Assembly (NCBI RefSeq): GCF_009363055.1
Contig: NZ_CP045292.1
Coordinates: forward strand, 434,001-498,000
Length of the DNA stretch: 64,000 nt
Origin: Flavobacterium haoranii
GTDB lineage: Bacteria; Bacteroidota; Bacteroidia; Flavobacteriales; Flavobacteriaceae
Direction: 5' to 3'
Made by a program: the position numbers and the translations under genes. The notes beneath the pieces are model-generated. The model searched no databases. It was given only the letters and a program-made list of their open reading frames with translations, and had not been told where the DNA came from. Positions 37,308 through 47,007 of this stretch are shown here, in pieces. Numbering within the stretch: position 1 is the first letter of the stretch; every line of letters begins with the position of its first letter.

Positions 37308-40300
37308 ATGGACAAAAAAATATTTTCCCTACTGTTTTCTACTAGATTAATGGCAGTTTTGTTTTTAGTTTTTGCTATTGCAATGGCTGCAGGAACTTTT
37401 ATTGAAAGTGAATACAATACTGATACAGCAAGAATTATGGTTTATAATACTTGGTGGTTCGAAACCATAATGGTGTTTTTTGTAATTAACTTTTTGGAAA
37501 TATTAAAAAATACCAACTTCATAAAAAGAGAAATGGTCAATTTTAGTTATTCATTTATCTTTTATTTTTATTATTACAGGAGCCTTTATTACTAGATATA
37601 TAAGTTATGAAGGTGTAATGCCAATTCGTGAGGGCGAAGCTTCTAATACCATTTATTCTGATAAAACTTATATCACAGCTTTTGTAGATGGAGAATATAA
37701 TGGTGAAATGAAACGTAAAACTTACGATAATCATTGGCAGTATTTTTCACCTATAACCAATAATAATTTTTCTATAAAAGGAGAATTTAATAACATTCCG
37801 TTTGAAATTCAATACGACAATTTTGTGATGAACGCTACTCAAACTTTTAAAGAAGATAAAAATGGCGATTTATACATTAAAATGGTAGAATCGGGTGGAG
37901 GAACACGTCACGACCATTTTTTAAAATCTGGAGAAGTTCAAAATATACACAATGTGCTTTTTGCTTTCAATAAGCAAACTCAAGGTGCAATAAATATTTC
38001 AACATACGAGGGTGCTTACTTTATTCAAACACCATTTGAAGGAGATTTTATGCGAATGGCAGATCAAATGAAGGGAAGTGTTGTTAAAGATTCTATTCAA
38101 CCTTTAAATTTACGTTCACTTTATAATGTTGCAGGAACACAATTTGTTTTTCCTGATCCAGCTACAACTGGAGTTTTAGAGATGCAATCGAATGGAGATT
38201 TTAAAGATAAGCAAACTGATGATGCTTTAACAGTAAAAGTAATTGCGCAAGGAAAAGAAGAAAAAGTAACTTTAGTAGGTTCAAAAGGAAAACAAGGAGA
38301 ACCACAAAGTGTAAAAGTTGGCGATTTAGAATTTACTTTGTTTTTTGGAAGTAAAGTTTATGAATTGCCTTTTTCTTTAAAACTAGAAGATTTTATTGCT
38401 GAGAAATATCCAGGAACTGAAAAGAGTTATTCTTCTTATAAGTCGATTCTTCAATTGACTAATAATGAAACAAAAGAAACATTTCGCGATAGTGTTTTTA
38501 TGAATAATATTTTAGATTATGATGGATATCGCTTTTTTCAAGCTGGTTTCGATCCAGATGAAAAAGGAACGATTTTATCGGTTAATCATGATTGGTGGGG
38601 AACCAACATCACTTATTTAGGATATTTTTTATTGTATTTAGGTTTAATGTGGATGTTGTTCGATAAGAATACGCGTTTTGGAGATTTAAAAAAGAAAATC
38701 GATAAAATAGAAAGTAAGAAAGCAGCATTAAGTTTACTAATATTCTTTACTTCATTTTTAAGTTTTGCACAAGATCATGAACATGAAACAGTAAACGAAC
38801 AAAAAGCATTAGAATTAATTAATAAATATAAGGTTTCACAAGATCACGCTGATAGATTTGGTAAAATGGTAATCCAAGATCAAGGTGGAAGAATGAAGCC
38901 TATTAATACTTTTTCTTCTGAATTATTACGTAAAGTTTCTAAAAGCGATACTTATGAAGGAATGGATTCTGATCAAGTTTTTCTTTCAATGACGCAATTT
39001 CCTCAATATTGGTACAACATGCCAATTATTTATTTAACAAGAGGAAACGATAGTATTCGTAAAGTAATTGGTGTTCCTTTAGATACAAAAAAAGCTCGTT
39101 TAATAGATTTCTTTGATGAAAAGGGAAATTATAAATTGTCGTCTTTTTTAGATGAGGCTTACAAAACAAACATGCCAAATAATTTTCAGAAAGATTATAA
39201 AGAAACAGACAAGAGAGTTAACCTATTATATAGTGCTTTAAGTGGACAAATTTTAAAAGTTTATCCTATTCCTAATGATCCCAATAATAAATGGTTATCA
39301 TTCTTGGAGATTACAGAACCAACAGGAACTTCATTGGACACAATCAGAAGTTTAATGCCAATATATCTAGATGCGATTACAAAAGCTTCTCAAAACAATG
39401 ATTATAATTTTGCCGATTCTCTTTTAGTTGGTTTGCATAAATATCAAGTTCGTTTTGGAGCGGAGGTAATGCCAAGTGAAGATAAGATTAATGCTGAAAT
39501 TATATATAATAAATACGATGTGTTTAAGCGCTTGTTTTATTTGTATATGCTGGCTGGTGTTTTAATGTTGTTATTAGCTATTGTACAATTATTTTCTAAA
39601 TCAAAACTTGTAGCTAAATCGGTAAATATATTTTACGGAATTCTAATTTTCTTTTTTGTTCTACATACATTAGGTTTAATTGCACGTTGGTATATTTCTG
39701 GCCATGCACCATGGAGTGATGCTTATGAAAGTATGATTTACGTTGCTTGGGCAACTATGTTGTTTGGTGTTTTATTCGGAAAAAAATCGAAACTTACAGT
39801 TGCTTCAACTGCATTTGTAACTTCAATGATTTTAATGGTAGCACATTGGAACTGGATGGATCCTGCGATTGCAAATCTACAACCTGTATTAAATTCCTAT
39901 TGGTTAATGATTCACGTTGCTGTAATTGTTGCGAGTTATGGTCCGTTTACTTTAGGTATGATTTTAGGAGTTGTTTCATTGTTGTTAATAATTTTCGTAA
40001 ACGAAAACAATAAAAATAAATTAAAACTAGCAATAGATGAGTTAAGTTATATTAACGAAATGGCATTGACAGTTGGTTTAGTGATGTTAACAATTGGTAA
40101 TTTCTTAGGTGGACAATGGGCCAATGAAAGTTGGGGACGTTACTGGGGTTGGGACCCAAAAGAAACTTGGGCTTTAATCAGTATTATGGTATATGCGTTT
40201 GTTATTCATGCGCGTTTAGTTCCAGGTTTAAGAGGAAGATGGGCTTTCAATGTAATGAGTGTTTTTGCATTTTATTCTATTTTAATGACCTATTTTGGAG

Positions 40301-40443
40301 TGAACTTCTATTTAGTAGGATTACATTCTTATGCAAGTGGAGATAAAGTAGTGACACCTACATTTGTTTATGTTTCAGTTGGTATAGCTGTTTTATTAAG
40401 TATACTTTCATACATAAAATACAAGAAATATTTCAAGAAATAA
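37308..40443 (+). CDS. ccsBA: CcsBA-type cytochrome c biogenesis protein (frameshifted)
   Basis: Transports haem and attaches it to apocytochrome c at the periplasmic side (system II). The joined protein is about 1,045 residues, the length of fused CcsB (ResB)-CcsA proteins. The N-terminal part has a ResB-like anchor (MDKKIFSLLFSTRLMAVLF), and the second half has the CcsA haem region WANESWGRYWGWDPKETWAL followed by conserved His residues. The frame breaks at the A run 37523-37527: joined, it reads KEKWSILVIHLSFIFIITGA. Unlike the other cases the shift is +1 (or -2). Start at 37308 because TTG at 37275 lies inside the -7 box. Confidence 0.9.
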
Positions 40444-40444
40444 A

Positions 40445-40476
40445 AAAGAGCGGATTTTAATCCGCTCTTTTTTTTG
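40445..40476. terminator. Terminator between ccsBA and K+ channel gene
   Basis: The stem AAAGAGCGGA / TCCGCTCTTT (40445-40470) is followed by T's. It contains the stop of the opposing channel gene (40457), so it is likely bidirectional. Confidence 0.9.
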
Positions 40477-40822
40477 TATGTAAGTTAGTTCGATTTTTAT
40501 TTTTTAAAAGCTCTTTGCGTTCTCTATGTCGCATGTATGTATAATGATGTTGAATGGTATTAATAAAGCTTAAAATCATTCCAATCCCAACTACTATATA
40601 TATAATTGTGAATATTTTTCCAGCATCTGTTTTTGGACTAAAATCGCCATAACCTATAGTTGTTAAGGTTACTACAGAAAAATAAAGAGAATCTACAACA
40701 CTCCATCCTTCTAAGTAATGATAAGTCATGGTTCCCACCAAAATGATGATTACTGTTGTAATTAGTAAATCTCTATACTCATCGTCTTGTAAAAAAGAAA
40801 TAATAGTTTTAAAGAAGAACAT
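40457..40822 (-). CDS. Two-TM potassium channel family protein
   Basis: The 121-residue protein has two hydrophobic segments (about 15-35 and 70-95) around a pore loop with the selectivity filter TTIGYGD (SVVTLTTIGYGDFSPKT). The C-terminal tail is short and basic, with no RCK domain, so it resembles a small KcsA-like channel. It converges on ccsBA, with a bidirectional terminator between them. Gating is not evident. Confidence 0.9.
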   Translation of the reverse strand: MFFFKTIISFLQDDEYRDLLITTVIIILVGTMTYHYLEGWSVVDSLYFSVVTLTTIGYGDFSPKTDAGKIFTIIYIVVGIGMILSFINTIQHHYTYMRHRERKELLKNKNRTNLHTKKRAD

Positions 40823-40894
40823 ATGTAAGATTTATAGTTTTTTAAAGTTACAAATTTTAAAAATTGTTTAACGATGTAAAATTAATTATTTTGG

Positions 40895-40902
40895 TAACTT
40901 TG
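40895..40902 (+). promoter_or_regulatory. Promoter -7 box for lipoprotein GPx
   Basis: TAACTTTG lies 14 nt before the ATG at 40917. Confidence 0.5.
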
Positions 40903-40916
40903 AGAAAAATAAAATT

Positions 40917-41504
40917 ATGATTAAGAAAATTGCACAGTTGTTTATGTTTGGTTTAACTATAATTGGTTGCAAACAGCAGGAAAGTTTAAATAAAAAATTA
41001 ACGGCTCAAGATAATATGGAAAAGCAATCAATTCACCAATTTACAGTAGAAAATATTGAAGGAAATGCATTCAATTTTAAAGATTTAGCTGGAAAGAAAA
41101 TAATGGTTGTAAACACCGCATCAAAATGTGGTTTAACACATCAATACAAGCAACTTGAAGAAGTTTACGAAAAATATAAAGATCAAAATTTTATAATTGT
41201 AGGTTTTCCGGCTAACAACTTTTTAAGTCAAGAACCAGGAACCGATTCTGAAATTGCAACTTTTTGTGAACGCAATTATGGGGTTACGTTTCCAATGATG
41301 AGCAAAATTTCTGTAAAAGGTGATGATATGCACGAAGTTTATCAGTTTTTAACTCAAAAATCTAAGAATGGAGTTGCTGATAGTGAAGTAGAATGGAATT
41401 TTCAAAAATATCTTTTAAACGAAAAAGGAGAATTAGAAATGATTATTTCTCCGAGAACGTTACCAAATGACGAAAAAATAATCAACTGGATTGAAGGAAA
41501 ATAA
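40917..41504 (+). CDS. Glutathione peroxidase family lipoprotein
   Basis: The 195-residue protein starts with a lipoprotein signal (lipobox IIGC, Cys 18) and then the GPx fold. The peroxidatic Cys is in NTASKCGLTHQY, the Gln in SQEPGT and Trp-Asn in VEWNFQKYL, so the catalytic tetrad is kept. FPANNF lacks the Cys seen in many homologues, but ATFCERNYGVTFPMM keeps the likely resolving Cys, so it is a 2-Cys, thioredoxin-type peroxidase. It is anchored outside the cytoplasm. Cotranscribed with the sulfurtransferase, whose ATG is one base beyond this stop. Confidence 0.9.
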   Translation: MIKKIAQLFMFGLTIIGCKQQESLNKKLTAQDNMEKQSIHQFTVENIEGNAFNFKDLAGKKIMVVNTASKCGLTHQYKQLEEVYEKYKDQNFIIVGFPANNFLSQEPGTDSEIATFCERNYGVTFPMMSKISVKGDDMHEVYQFLTQKSKNGVADSEVEWNFQKYLLNEKGELEMIISPRTLPNDEKIINWIEGK

Positions 41505-41505
41505 G

Positions 41506-42360
41506 ATGTCAACACAAATTAGTCCAATTATTAGCGTAGCGGAACTTCAAAGTCTTTTACAAACGAAGGAAGAAGTTTTAATTTTTGATGTTTCAAATGG
41601 AAAAGAAGCAAAAGAAAATTATGAAAAGAAACATTTAAAAAACGCATTATTTGTTGATATCAATTCTCAGTTAGCCAACATCAAAGAAAATTTAGCGGAA
41701 GGCGGCCGTCATCCGCTTCCAGAAATAAAAGATTTTGCAAAAGTTTTGGGTCAATTAGGAATTTCGCCTGCAACTCATGTTGTAGTGTATGATGATAAAA
41801 ATGGCGCAAATGCTGCAGCTCGTTTTTGGTGGATGTTAAAAGCAGTCAATCATAATAAAGTTCAAGTTTTAGATGGAGGTTTAGCAAATGCCGAAAAAAA
41901 TAACTTTCCAATTGATAACGAGGTCGTAATTTCAAAATCTGTTAGCGATTATCCTGTTGAAAAATGGGTTTTACCACAAGTTACAATTGAAACAATTGAC
42001 AAAGTTAAAGAACAAAATGATTATGTAATTGTTGATGTTCGTGAAGAAAGTAGATATTCAGGTCTTACCGAACCAATAGATTTAATTGCGGGACATATTC
42101 CAGGAGCAATCAATATTCCATTTGTAAATAATTTAGATGAGAATGGACTATTTTTAGAAAAAGAAAAGTTACAACAAGTTTATAATAAAGTTTTAGATGC
42201 TGTTAAACCTGAAAATGTAATTATTCACTGTGGTTCTGGAGTTACAGCTTGTCATACGATTTTAGCAATGCACTATGCAGGATTTGAATTTCCTAATTTG
42301 TATGTAGGATCTTGGAGCGAATGGTCTCGAAATAATAAAGAAATGGTTTTAAAGCATTAA
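41506..42360 (+). CDS. sseA: 3-mercaptopyruvate or thiosulfate sulfurtransferase
   Basis: A 284-residue cytosolic protein with two rhodanese domains. The active-site loop is CGSGVTACH (IIHCGSGVTACHT near 245), which is the pattern of mercaptopyruvate sulfurtransferases. The first domain has EGGRHPLPEIKDFAK and FWWMLKAVNH. A start at 41491 (TTG) would overlap the GPx gene, so the ATG at 41506 is preferred. Its last 12 bases overlap the convergent GNAT gene. Confidence 0.9.
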   Translation: MSTQISPIISVAELQSLLQTKEEVLIFDVSNGKEAKENYEKKHLKNALFVDINSQLANIKENLAEGGRHPLPEIKDFAKVLGQLGISPATHVVVYDDKNGANAAARFWWMLKAVNHNKVQVLDGGLANAEKNNFPIDNEVVISKSVSDYPVEKWVLPQVTIETIDKVKEQNDYVIVDVREESRYSGLTEPIDLIAGHIPGAINIPFVNNLDENGLFLEKEKLQQVYNKVLDAVKPENVIIHCGSGVTACHTILAMHYAGFEFPNLYVGSWSEWSRNNKEMVLKH

Positions 42361-42843
42361 TTGCATAAAAACAGAGTGTAGCCAACGATCAAATTTATAA
42401 CCGGAATCTTTTATAAAACCAGCTTGTCGAAATCCGAATTTTTCATGGAAAGCGATGCTTCCAGTATTTTCAGAATCAATAACACCTATCATGGTATGCA
42501 AATTCTGTTTTTTAGCAAGTATTATCAATTCTTCGAGTAAAAGTTTACCAATTCCTTTTCCTAAATGATTTGGATGTGCATAAACCGAATGTTCAACCGT
42601 AAATTTATAAGCTTCTCTAAACCTAAATTCGCTGTAATAACCAAAACCAATTACTTCATTATTTTCTTCAGCAACAATGATAGGAAATTTTTTATCTAAT
42701 TTGTCTTTAAAAATCTCCAATTGGGTTTCAAGTGTTCTTGGTTTGTAATCATACAAAGCAGTCGAATTTAGAATATTGTAATTGATGATATCTAAAATAG
42801 ACTTGCAATCATCTTCTTTATAACTACGAATTTTAATCGACAT
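42349..42843 (-). CDS. GNAT family N-acetyltransferase
   Basis: The 164-residue protein has the acetyl-CoA pyrophosphate loop in HPNHLGKGIGKLLLEELI and ends SVFMQLML. It looks like the phosphinothricin/methionine-sulfoximine acetyltransferase (Pat/MddA) group, with IGFGYYSEFRFREAYKFTVE and FHEKFGFRQAGFI. The substrate cannot be fixed from sequence. Its 3' end overlaps the sulfurtransferase gene on the other strand by 12 nt. Confidence 0.88.
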   Translation of the reverse strand: MSIKIRSYKEDDCKSILDIINYNILNSTALYDYKPRTLETQLEIFKDKLDKKFPIIVAEENNEVIGFGYYSEFRFREAYKFTVEHSVYAHPNHLGKGIGKLLLEELIILAKKQNLHTMIGVIDSENTGSIAFHEKFGFRQAGFIKDSGYKFDRWLHSVFMQLML

Positions 42844-42890
42844 TTTTAAAAAAATTATGAAGTAAAAATACTAAAACCTTTCATACTTTG

Positions 42891-42898
42891 TATCTTTG
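42891..42898 (+). promoter_or_regulatory. Promoter -7 box for menD
   Basis: TATCTTTG lies 19 nt before the ATG at 42918. It is preceded by a second partial box (TACTTTG). Confidence 0.6.
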
Positions 42899-42917
42899 TT
42901 GTAAGAAATAAAAACTC

Positions 42918-44573
42918 ATGATTTATCCAAAAATTCCTTTAGCTCAAAGCGTAATTGAGATTTGTCGTTTACAAGGAATTAAACACATTATAATTTCTCC
43001 AGGTTCTCGAAACGCCCCGCTAACTATTGGTTTTTCAAATAATCCTAATTTTAAATGTTATAGTATTGTAGATGAGCGTTGTGCTGCATTTTTTGCATTG
43101 GGTATTGCACAGCAATTACGCGAACCAACAGCTGTTGTTTGCACATCAGGATCAGCTTTACTAAATTATTATCCAGCGGTTTCTGAAGCTTTTTATAGCC
43201 AAATTCCGTTAATTGTAATTTCTGCTGATCGTCCGCATGATAAAATTGATATTGGCGATGGACAAACCATTAGACAAGAAAATGTTTATGTAAATCATAT
43301 TCTATTTAATGCTAATCTTTCCGAAAATGCATCTAAAGAAAATGATTTCTTAATTCAAAAAGCTATTACTCTTTCTAAAACCGAAAAAGGACCTGTACAT
43401 ATTAATGTTCCATTTGAAGAACCTTTGTATGAAACGGAAGATTTTTGTTCGGTAAACCCAAAAATTGAAAATTTTGATACTACATTTCAGTTTGAAACTA
43501 TTAATGAAGAAACTTTATCAGTTTGGAACCAAGCAAAGAAAAAATTAATTCTTGTTGGCGAACTATTTCCTAAAACTATTTCGAACGAAATAATAGATTC
43601 TTTTGCAAATGATGATAGTGTAGTAGTTTTCACTGAGAAAACTTCTAATTTTAGTCATGAAAATTTTGTAAGTAATATCGATACTATAATTACACCTTTC
43701 AATGAAGATGATTTTAAAAATCTTCAACCCGATTTATTGGTAACATTTGGTGGAATGGTGGTTTCAAAACGCATTAAAGCTTTTTTAAGAAAATATAAAC
43801 CGCAAAACCATTGGCACATAGATTTATGGAGAGCTTATGATACTTATGGTTGTTTAACAAAGCAATTTAAAACCACACCAGAATTGTTTTTTAACCAAGT
43901 TTATAATTCTCAAACTTCTATTTCAAGTGATTATAAAACTTGGATAAAAGAATTGATGCAATATAGAACTACGAAACAAAATGAGTTTACTAAGGAAATT
44001 CCATTTTCTGATTTTAAAGTATTCGATTTTCTTTCAAAATCGTTGCCAAAAAAAATTCAGTTACAGATTAGTAACAGTTCTGCAATTCGATATTTGCAAT
44101 TAATGCCATTAAGTTCGGAAATTGAAGTTTTTTGCAATCGTGGAACTAGCGGAATAGACGGTTCAACATCTACCGCAATTGGAGCTTCAGTTGTAAATAA
44201 TAAACCAACGGTTTTAATTACTGGTGATATTAGTTTCTTTTACGACAGTAATGCTTTATGGAATAATTATGTTCCAAAAAACTTTAAAATTATTTTAGTG
44301 AATAATGGAGGCGGTGGAATTTTTAGAATTCTTCCTGGTCATAAAGAAACGGAAACGTTTAATACTTATTTTGAAACTTCTCATCAATTAAATGCAAATC
44401 ATTTATGTAAAATGTATGGCTTTGATTATTTAACGGCTGCTAATGAAATTGAATTAGTTGAGAGTTTTGAGAAGTTGATTTCTAATAATGAAAGTCCAAG
44501 TTTGTTAGAAATTTTTACTCCAGAAAAGATAAATGATAAAGTTTTGAAAGAATACTTTAATAAATTGTTATGA
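42918..44573 (+). CDS. menD: SEPHCHC synthase MenD
   Basis: Thiamine-diphosphate enzyme joining 2-oxoglutarate and isochorismate in menaquinone synthesis. The 551-residue protein has HIIISPGSRNAPLTIGF at the N-terminus, CTSGSALLNYYPAVSEA and IPLIVISADRP. The ThDP-magnesium motif is LITGDISFFYDSNALWNN, followed by ILVNNGGGGIFRILPG. No other men genes are in the window. Confidence 0.96.
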   Translation: MIYPKIPLAQSVIEICRLQGIKHIIISPGSRNAPLTIGFSNNPNFKCYSIVDERCAAFFALGIAQQLREPTAVVCTSGSALLNYYPAVSEAFYSQIPLIVISADRPHDKIDIGDGQTIRQENVYVNHILFNANLSENASKENDFLIQKAITLSKTEKGPVHINVPFEEPLYETEDFCSVNPKIENFDTTFQFETINEETLSVWNQAKKKLILVGELFPKTISNEIIDSFANDDSVVVFTEKTSNFSHENFVSNIDTIITPFNEDDFKNLQPDLLVTFGGMVVSKRIKAFLRKYKPQNHWHIDLWRAYDTYGCLTKQFKTTPELFFNQVYNSQTSISSDYKTWIKELMQYRTTKQNEFTKEIPFSDFKVFDFLSKSLPKKIQLQISNSSAIRYLQLMPLSSEIEVFCNRGTSGIDGSTSTAIGASVVNNKPTVLITGDISFFYDSNALWNNYVPKNFKIILVNNGGGGIFRILPGHKETETFNTYFETSHQLNANHLCKMYGFDYLTAANEIELVESFEKLISNNESPSLLEIFTPEKINDKVLKEYFNKLL

Positions 44574-44621
44574 AAATTTAATTTCTGACAAATATCATGT
44601 ATTTATTTAATTAAAAAATTG

Positions 44622-44629
44622 TACATTTG
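44622..44629 (+). promoter_or_regulatory. Promoter -7 box for DUF2853 gene
   Basis: TACATTTG lies 30 nt before the ATG at 44660. Confidence 0.55.
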
Positions 44630-44659
44630 GTAAAATCATAACAATTAAAAAGTACAATT

Positions 44660-45001
44660 ATGAGTAAAAGAGACGAATTAATTACAAAATATGCAGCCGA
44701 TTTAAAGGATAAATGCGGAGTAACTGCAGATATGGATTTATTAACTAAAGTTACTATTGGTTGTGGTCCTTCAATTTATAATGCAGATTCATCTACAGTT
44801 TCTGGTTCTGATGAAAAAGAATTAGCTACAGTTAAAAATAATTTCCTTATTAAAAAACTTGGTTTAAAAGATGGTCCAGAATTAGATAAAGCAATTGCAG
44901 CTGTTATTGATCAATATGGTAAATCTAACAAAAATAAATACAGAGCAGTTTTCTATTATTTGCTAACAAAGCATTTCAAAAAAGAATCGGTTTATAAATA
45001 A
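44660..45001 (+). CDS. DUF2853 family protein
   Basis: A 113-residue soluble protein. The family pattern is clear: KYAADLKDKCGVTADMDLL, TIGCGPSIYNADSS, NNFLIKKLGL and NKYRAVFYYLLTKHFKKE. The function is not established. It has its own promoter and a terminator, so it is a single-gene transcript. Confidence 0.93.
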   Translation: MSKRDELITKYAADLKDKCGVTADMDLLTKVTIGCGPSIYNADSSTVSGSDEKELATVKNNFLIKKLGLKDGPELDKAIAAVIDQYGKSNKNKYRAVFYYLLTKHFKKESVYK

Positions 45002-45025
45002 AAATCGTTCCTATCCAAATGATTT

Positions 45026-45052
45026 AATCCCGAAGAAATTCGGGATTTTTTT
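45026..45052 (+). terminator. Rho-independent terminator after DUF2853 gene
   Basis: The stem AATCCCGAA / TTCGGGATT (45026-45047) with a GAAA tetraloop is followed by T's. It is nearly the same as the terminator after rocD. Confidence 0.9.
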
Positions 45053-45111
45053 ATACAAGTTTTTTAAATCTATTTTGAATTCCTACCTTAGCATTAGAAT
45101 AAAAAAATAAT

Positions 45112-45969
45112 ATGATTTCAGAAGCACAATTTCAAGAAGAGTTAGATATAATTATAAAAAATGCTATTAGAGAAGATGTGGGAGATGGAGACCATAGTTC
45201 TTTAGCATGTATTCCTGAAGATGCACAAGGTAGCGCAAAGTTATTGGTAAAAGATAACGGTATTATTGCTGGTGTTGAGTTTGCTAAAATGGTTTTTAAA
45301 TATGTTGACCCAGAAATGAAAGTGGATACTTTTATTAATGATGGTCAAGAAGTAGTTTATGGAGATGTTGCTTTTCATGTTCACGGTCGTTCGCAATCTA
45401 TTTTAAAAGCAGAACGTTTAGTTTTAAATGCCATGCAACGCATGAGTGCTATTGCAACTAAAACAAAGTTTTACGTTGATTTATTAGAAGGAACCGATAC
45501 TAAAATTTTAGATACTCGTAAAACAACCCCAGGTATCAGAGCTTTAGAAAAATGGGCTGTTAAAATAGGTGGTGGAGAAAATCATCGATTTGCTCTATAT
45601 GATATGATAATGCTAAAAGATAATCATATCGATTTTGCTGGAGGAATTACTAAAGCCATTGAAAAAACTAAAAATTATTTAAAAGAGAACAATAAAGACC
45701 TAAAAATAATTGTTGAAGCTCGTGATTTAGAGGAAGTAAAAGAAATTTTGCAATCTGGTGGTGTTTATAGAATTCTATTAGATAATTTCGATTATGAGAT
45801 GACAAGAGAAGCGGTTCGACTAATTGGTACGAAATCTTTAACAGAATCTTCAGGTGGAATTAATGAGGAAACTATAAGAAAATATGCTGAGTGTGGCGTT
45901 AATTATATTTCATCAGGCGCTTTAACACATTCTGTTTATAATATGGATTTAAGTTTAAAAGTGATTTAA
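45112..45969 (+). CDS. nadC: Nicotinate-nucleotide pyrophosphorylase
   Basis: Converts quinolinate and PRPP to nicotinate mononucleotide in NAD synthesis. The 285-residue protein has REDVGDGDHSSLA, HVHGRSQSILKAERLVLNAM, DTRKTTPGIRALEKWAVKIG and ENHRFALYDMIMLKDNHI. EARDLEEV and SSGGINEETI form the rest of the substrate site. nadA and nadB are not adjacent. A TACCTTAG sequence about 25 nt upstream may be a weak -7 box. yihY follows after 3 nt. Confidence 0.95.
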   Translation: MISEAQFQEELDIIIKNAIREDVGDGDHSSLACIPEDAQGSAKLLVKDNGIIAGVEFAKMVFKYVDPEMKVDTFINDGQEVVYGDVAFHVHGRSQSILKAERLVLNAMQRMSAIATKTKFYVDLLEGTDTKILDTRKTTPGIRALEKWAVKIGGGENHRFALYDMIMLKDNHIDFAGGITKAIEKTKNYLKENNKDLKIIVEARDLEEVKEILQSGGVYRILLDNFDYEMTREAVRLIGTKSLTESSGGINEETIRKYAECGVNYISSGALTHSVYNMDLSLKVI

Positions 45970-45972
45970 TCG

Positions 45973-46899
45973 ATGTCGGAACTAATAGAAGAGAAATTAA
46001 ACAAAATTCCAGTTGTCAAACAACTAGTTTTAATAGCAAAGAAAATTACTTTAAAATCTCTTGAAGGGCTTTCGCTTTACGATATTTTAGAAATGTATGT
46101 AATGGGAATTCTGAAAGGAGCGTTTTCTTATAGAGCTAGTGCCATTGCATTTAGTTTTTTTATGGCTTTGTTCCCTTTTGCTCTTTTTATCTTGAACCTT
46201 ATTCCTTATATTCCGATAGATAATTTTCAAGACGATTTTTTAGAGTTTGTTTCTCAAAATGTTCCGCCCAATACTTTTGAAGCTATTCAAACTATTATAA
46301 CCGATATTTTAAATAATAGTTATAAAGGATTGCTTTCTTCGGGTTTTATATTGTCTATTTTTTTAATGACAAATGGTATAAATGCTATTCTAGGCGGATT
46401 TGAAATGTCGGAACACATTACTATAACACGAGGTTTTTTCCGTCAGTATTTTATTGCTTTAGCAATTTCTATAGCTCTTTCATTAATATTAATTATAACT
46501 GTAGTTGCCATAGTTTTCTTTGAAGTACTTATTCAAAAAATTATGAGTAAAGGCTTTATTACAGATGATGTTTACTTAATAGAGTGGGGAAGATATTTGT
46601 TCGTGATTTTAATGATTTTAATTACAACTTCAATTTTATACAAATACGGAACAAAAGAAACTTCAAACATAACTTTTATTAGTTATGGAGCAGTTTTAAC
46701 TACAATATTAATCATTTTATCTTCTTATATATTTGGTATTTACGTTGAAAAATTTGCTCGTTATAACGAATTATATGGATCAATTGGTACGCTTCTTGTA
46801 TTAATGTTTTATATATGGATTAACTGTATGGTACTTTTATTAGGTTTCGAATTAAATGCTACCATTAACAGATTGAAAAGAAAAAATTTATATATTTAA
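45973..46899 (+). CDS. YihY/BrkB family inner-membrane protein
   Basis: A 308-residue protein with six to seven membrane segments. Typical pieces are GAFSYRASAIAFSFFMALFPFALF, LSSGFILSIFLMTNGINAIL, NITFISYGAVLTTILIILSS and the last segment GTLLVLMFYIWINCMVLLLG. The family was once called RNase BN by mistake, and its role is not settled. It follows nadC after 3 nt, so the two are likely cotranscribed. Confidence 0.92.
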   Translation: MSELIEEKLNKIPVVKQLVLIAKKITLKSLEGLSLYDILEMYVMGILKGAFSYRASAIAFSFFMALFPFALFILNLIPYIPIDNFQDDFLEFVSQNVPPNTFEAIQTIITDILNNSYKGLLSSGFILSIFLMTNGINAILGGFEMSEHITITRGFFRQYFIALAISIALSLILIITVVAIVFFEVLIQKIMSKGFITDDVYLIEWGRYLFVILMILITTSILYKYGTKETSNITFISYGAVLTTILIILSSYIFGIYVEKFARYNELYGSIGTLLVLMFYIWINCMVLLLGFELNATINRLKRKNLYI

Positions 46900-46925
46900 C
46901 AAAAATTAATCTAAAAAATTATGAA

Positions 46926-46982
46926 ATGCCCAATTTATTACTTGTAAAAAAATTGAAGATGTAGTTTGGGCATAACATCTTC
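46926..46982 (+). other. Candidate structured leader (crossing stems)
   Basis: Two perfect 8-bp pairs cross: ATGCCCAA (46926-46933) with TTGGGCAT (46966-46973), and GAAGATGT (46955-46962) with ACATCTTC (46975-46982). This is pseudoknot order, or two alternative hairpins. A short ORF (46921-46947, MKCPIYYL) lies within it. The region lies 26 nt before the chalcone-isomerase-like gene ATG. Confidence 0.35.
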
Positions 46983-47007
46983 CTTAATTAAAAAATATTT
47001 TATACGG

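Noticed and set aside
37523..37618. Programmed frameshifting in ccsBA
   Set aside because: No slippery heptamer plus downstream structure is evident and seven other genes break at plain homopolymers; an error is simpler.
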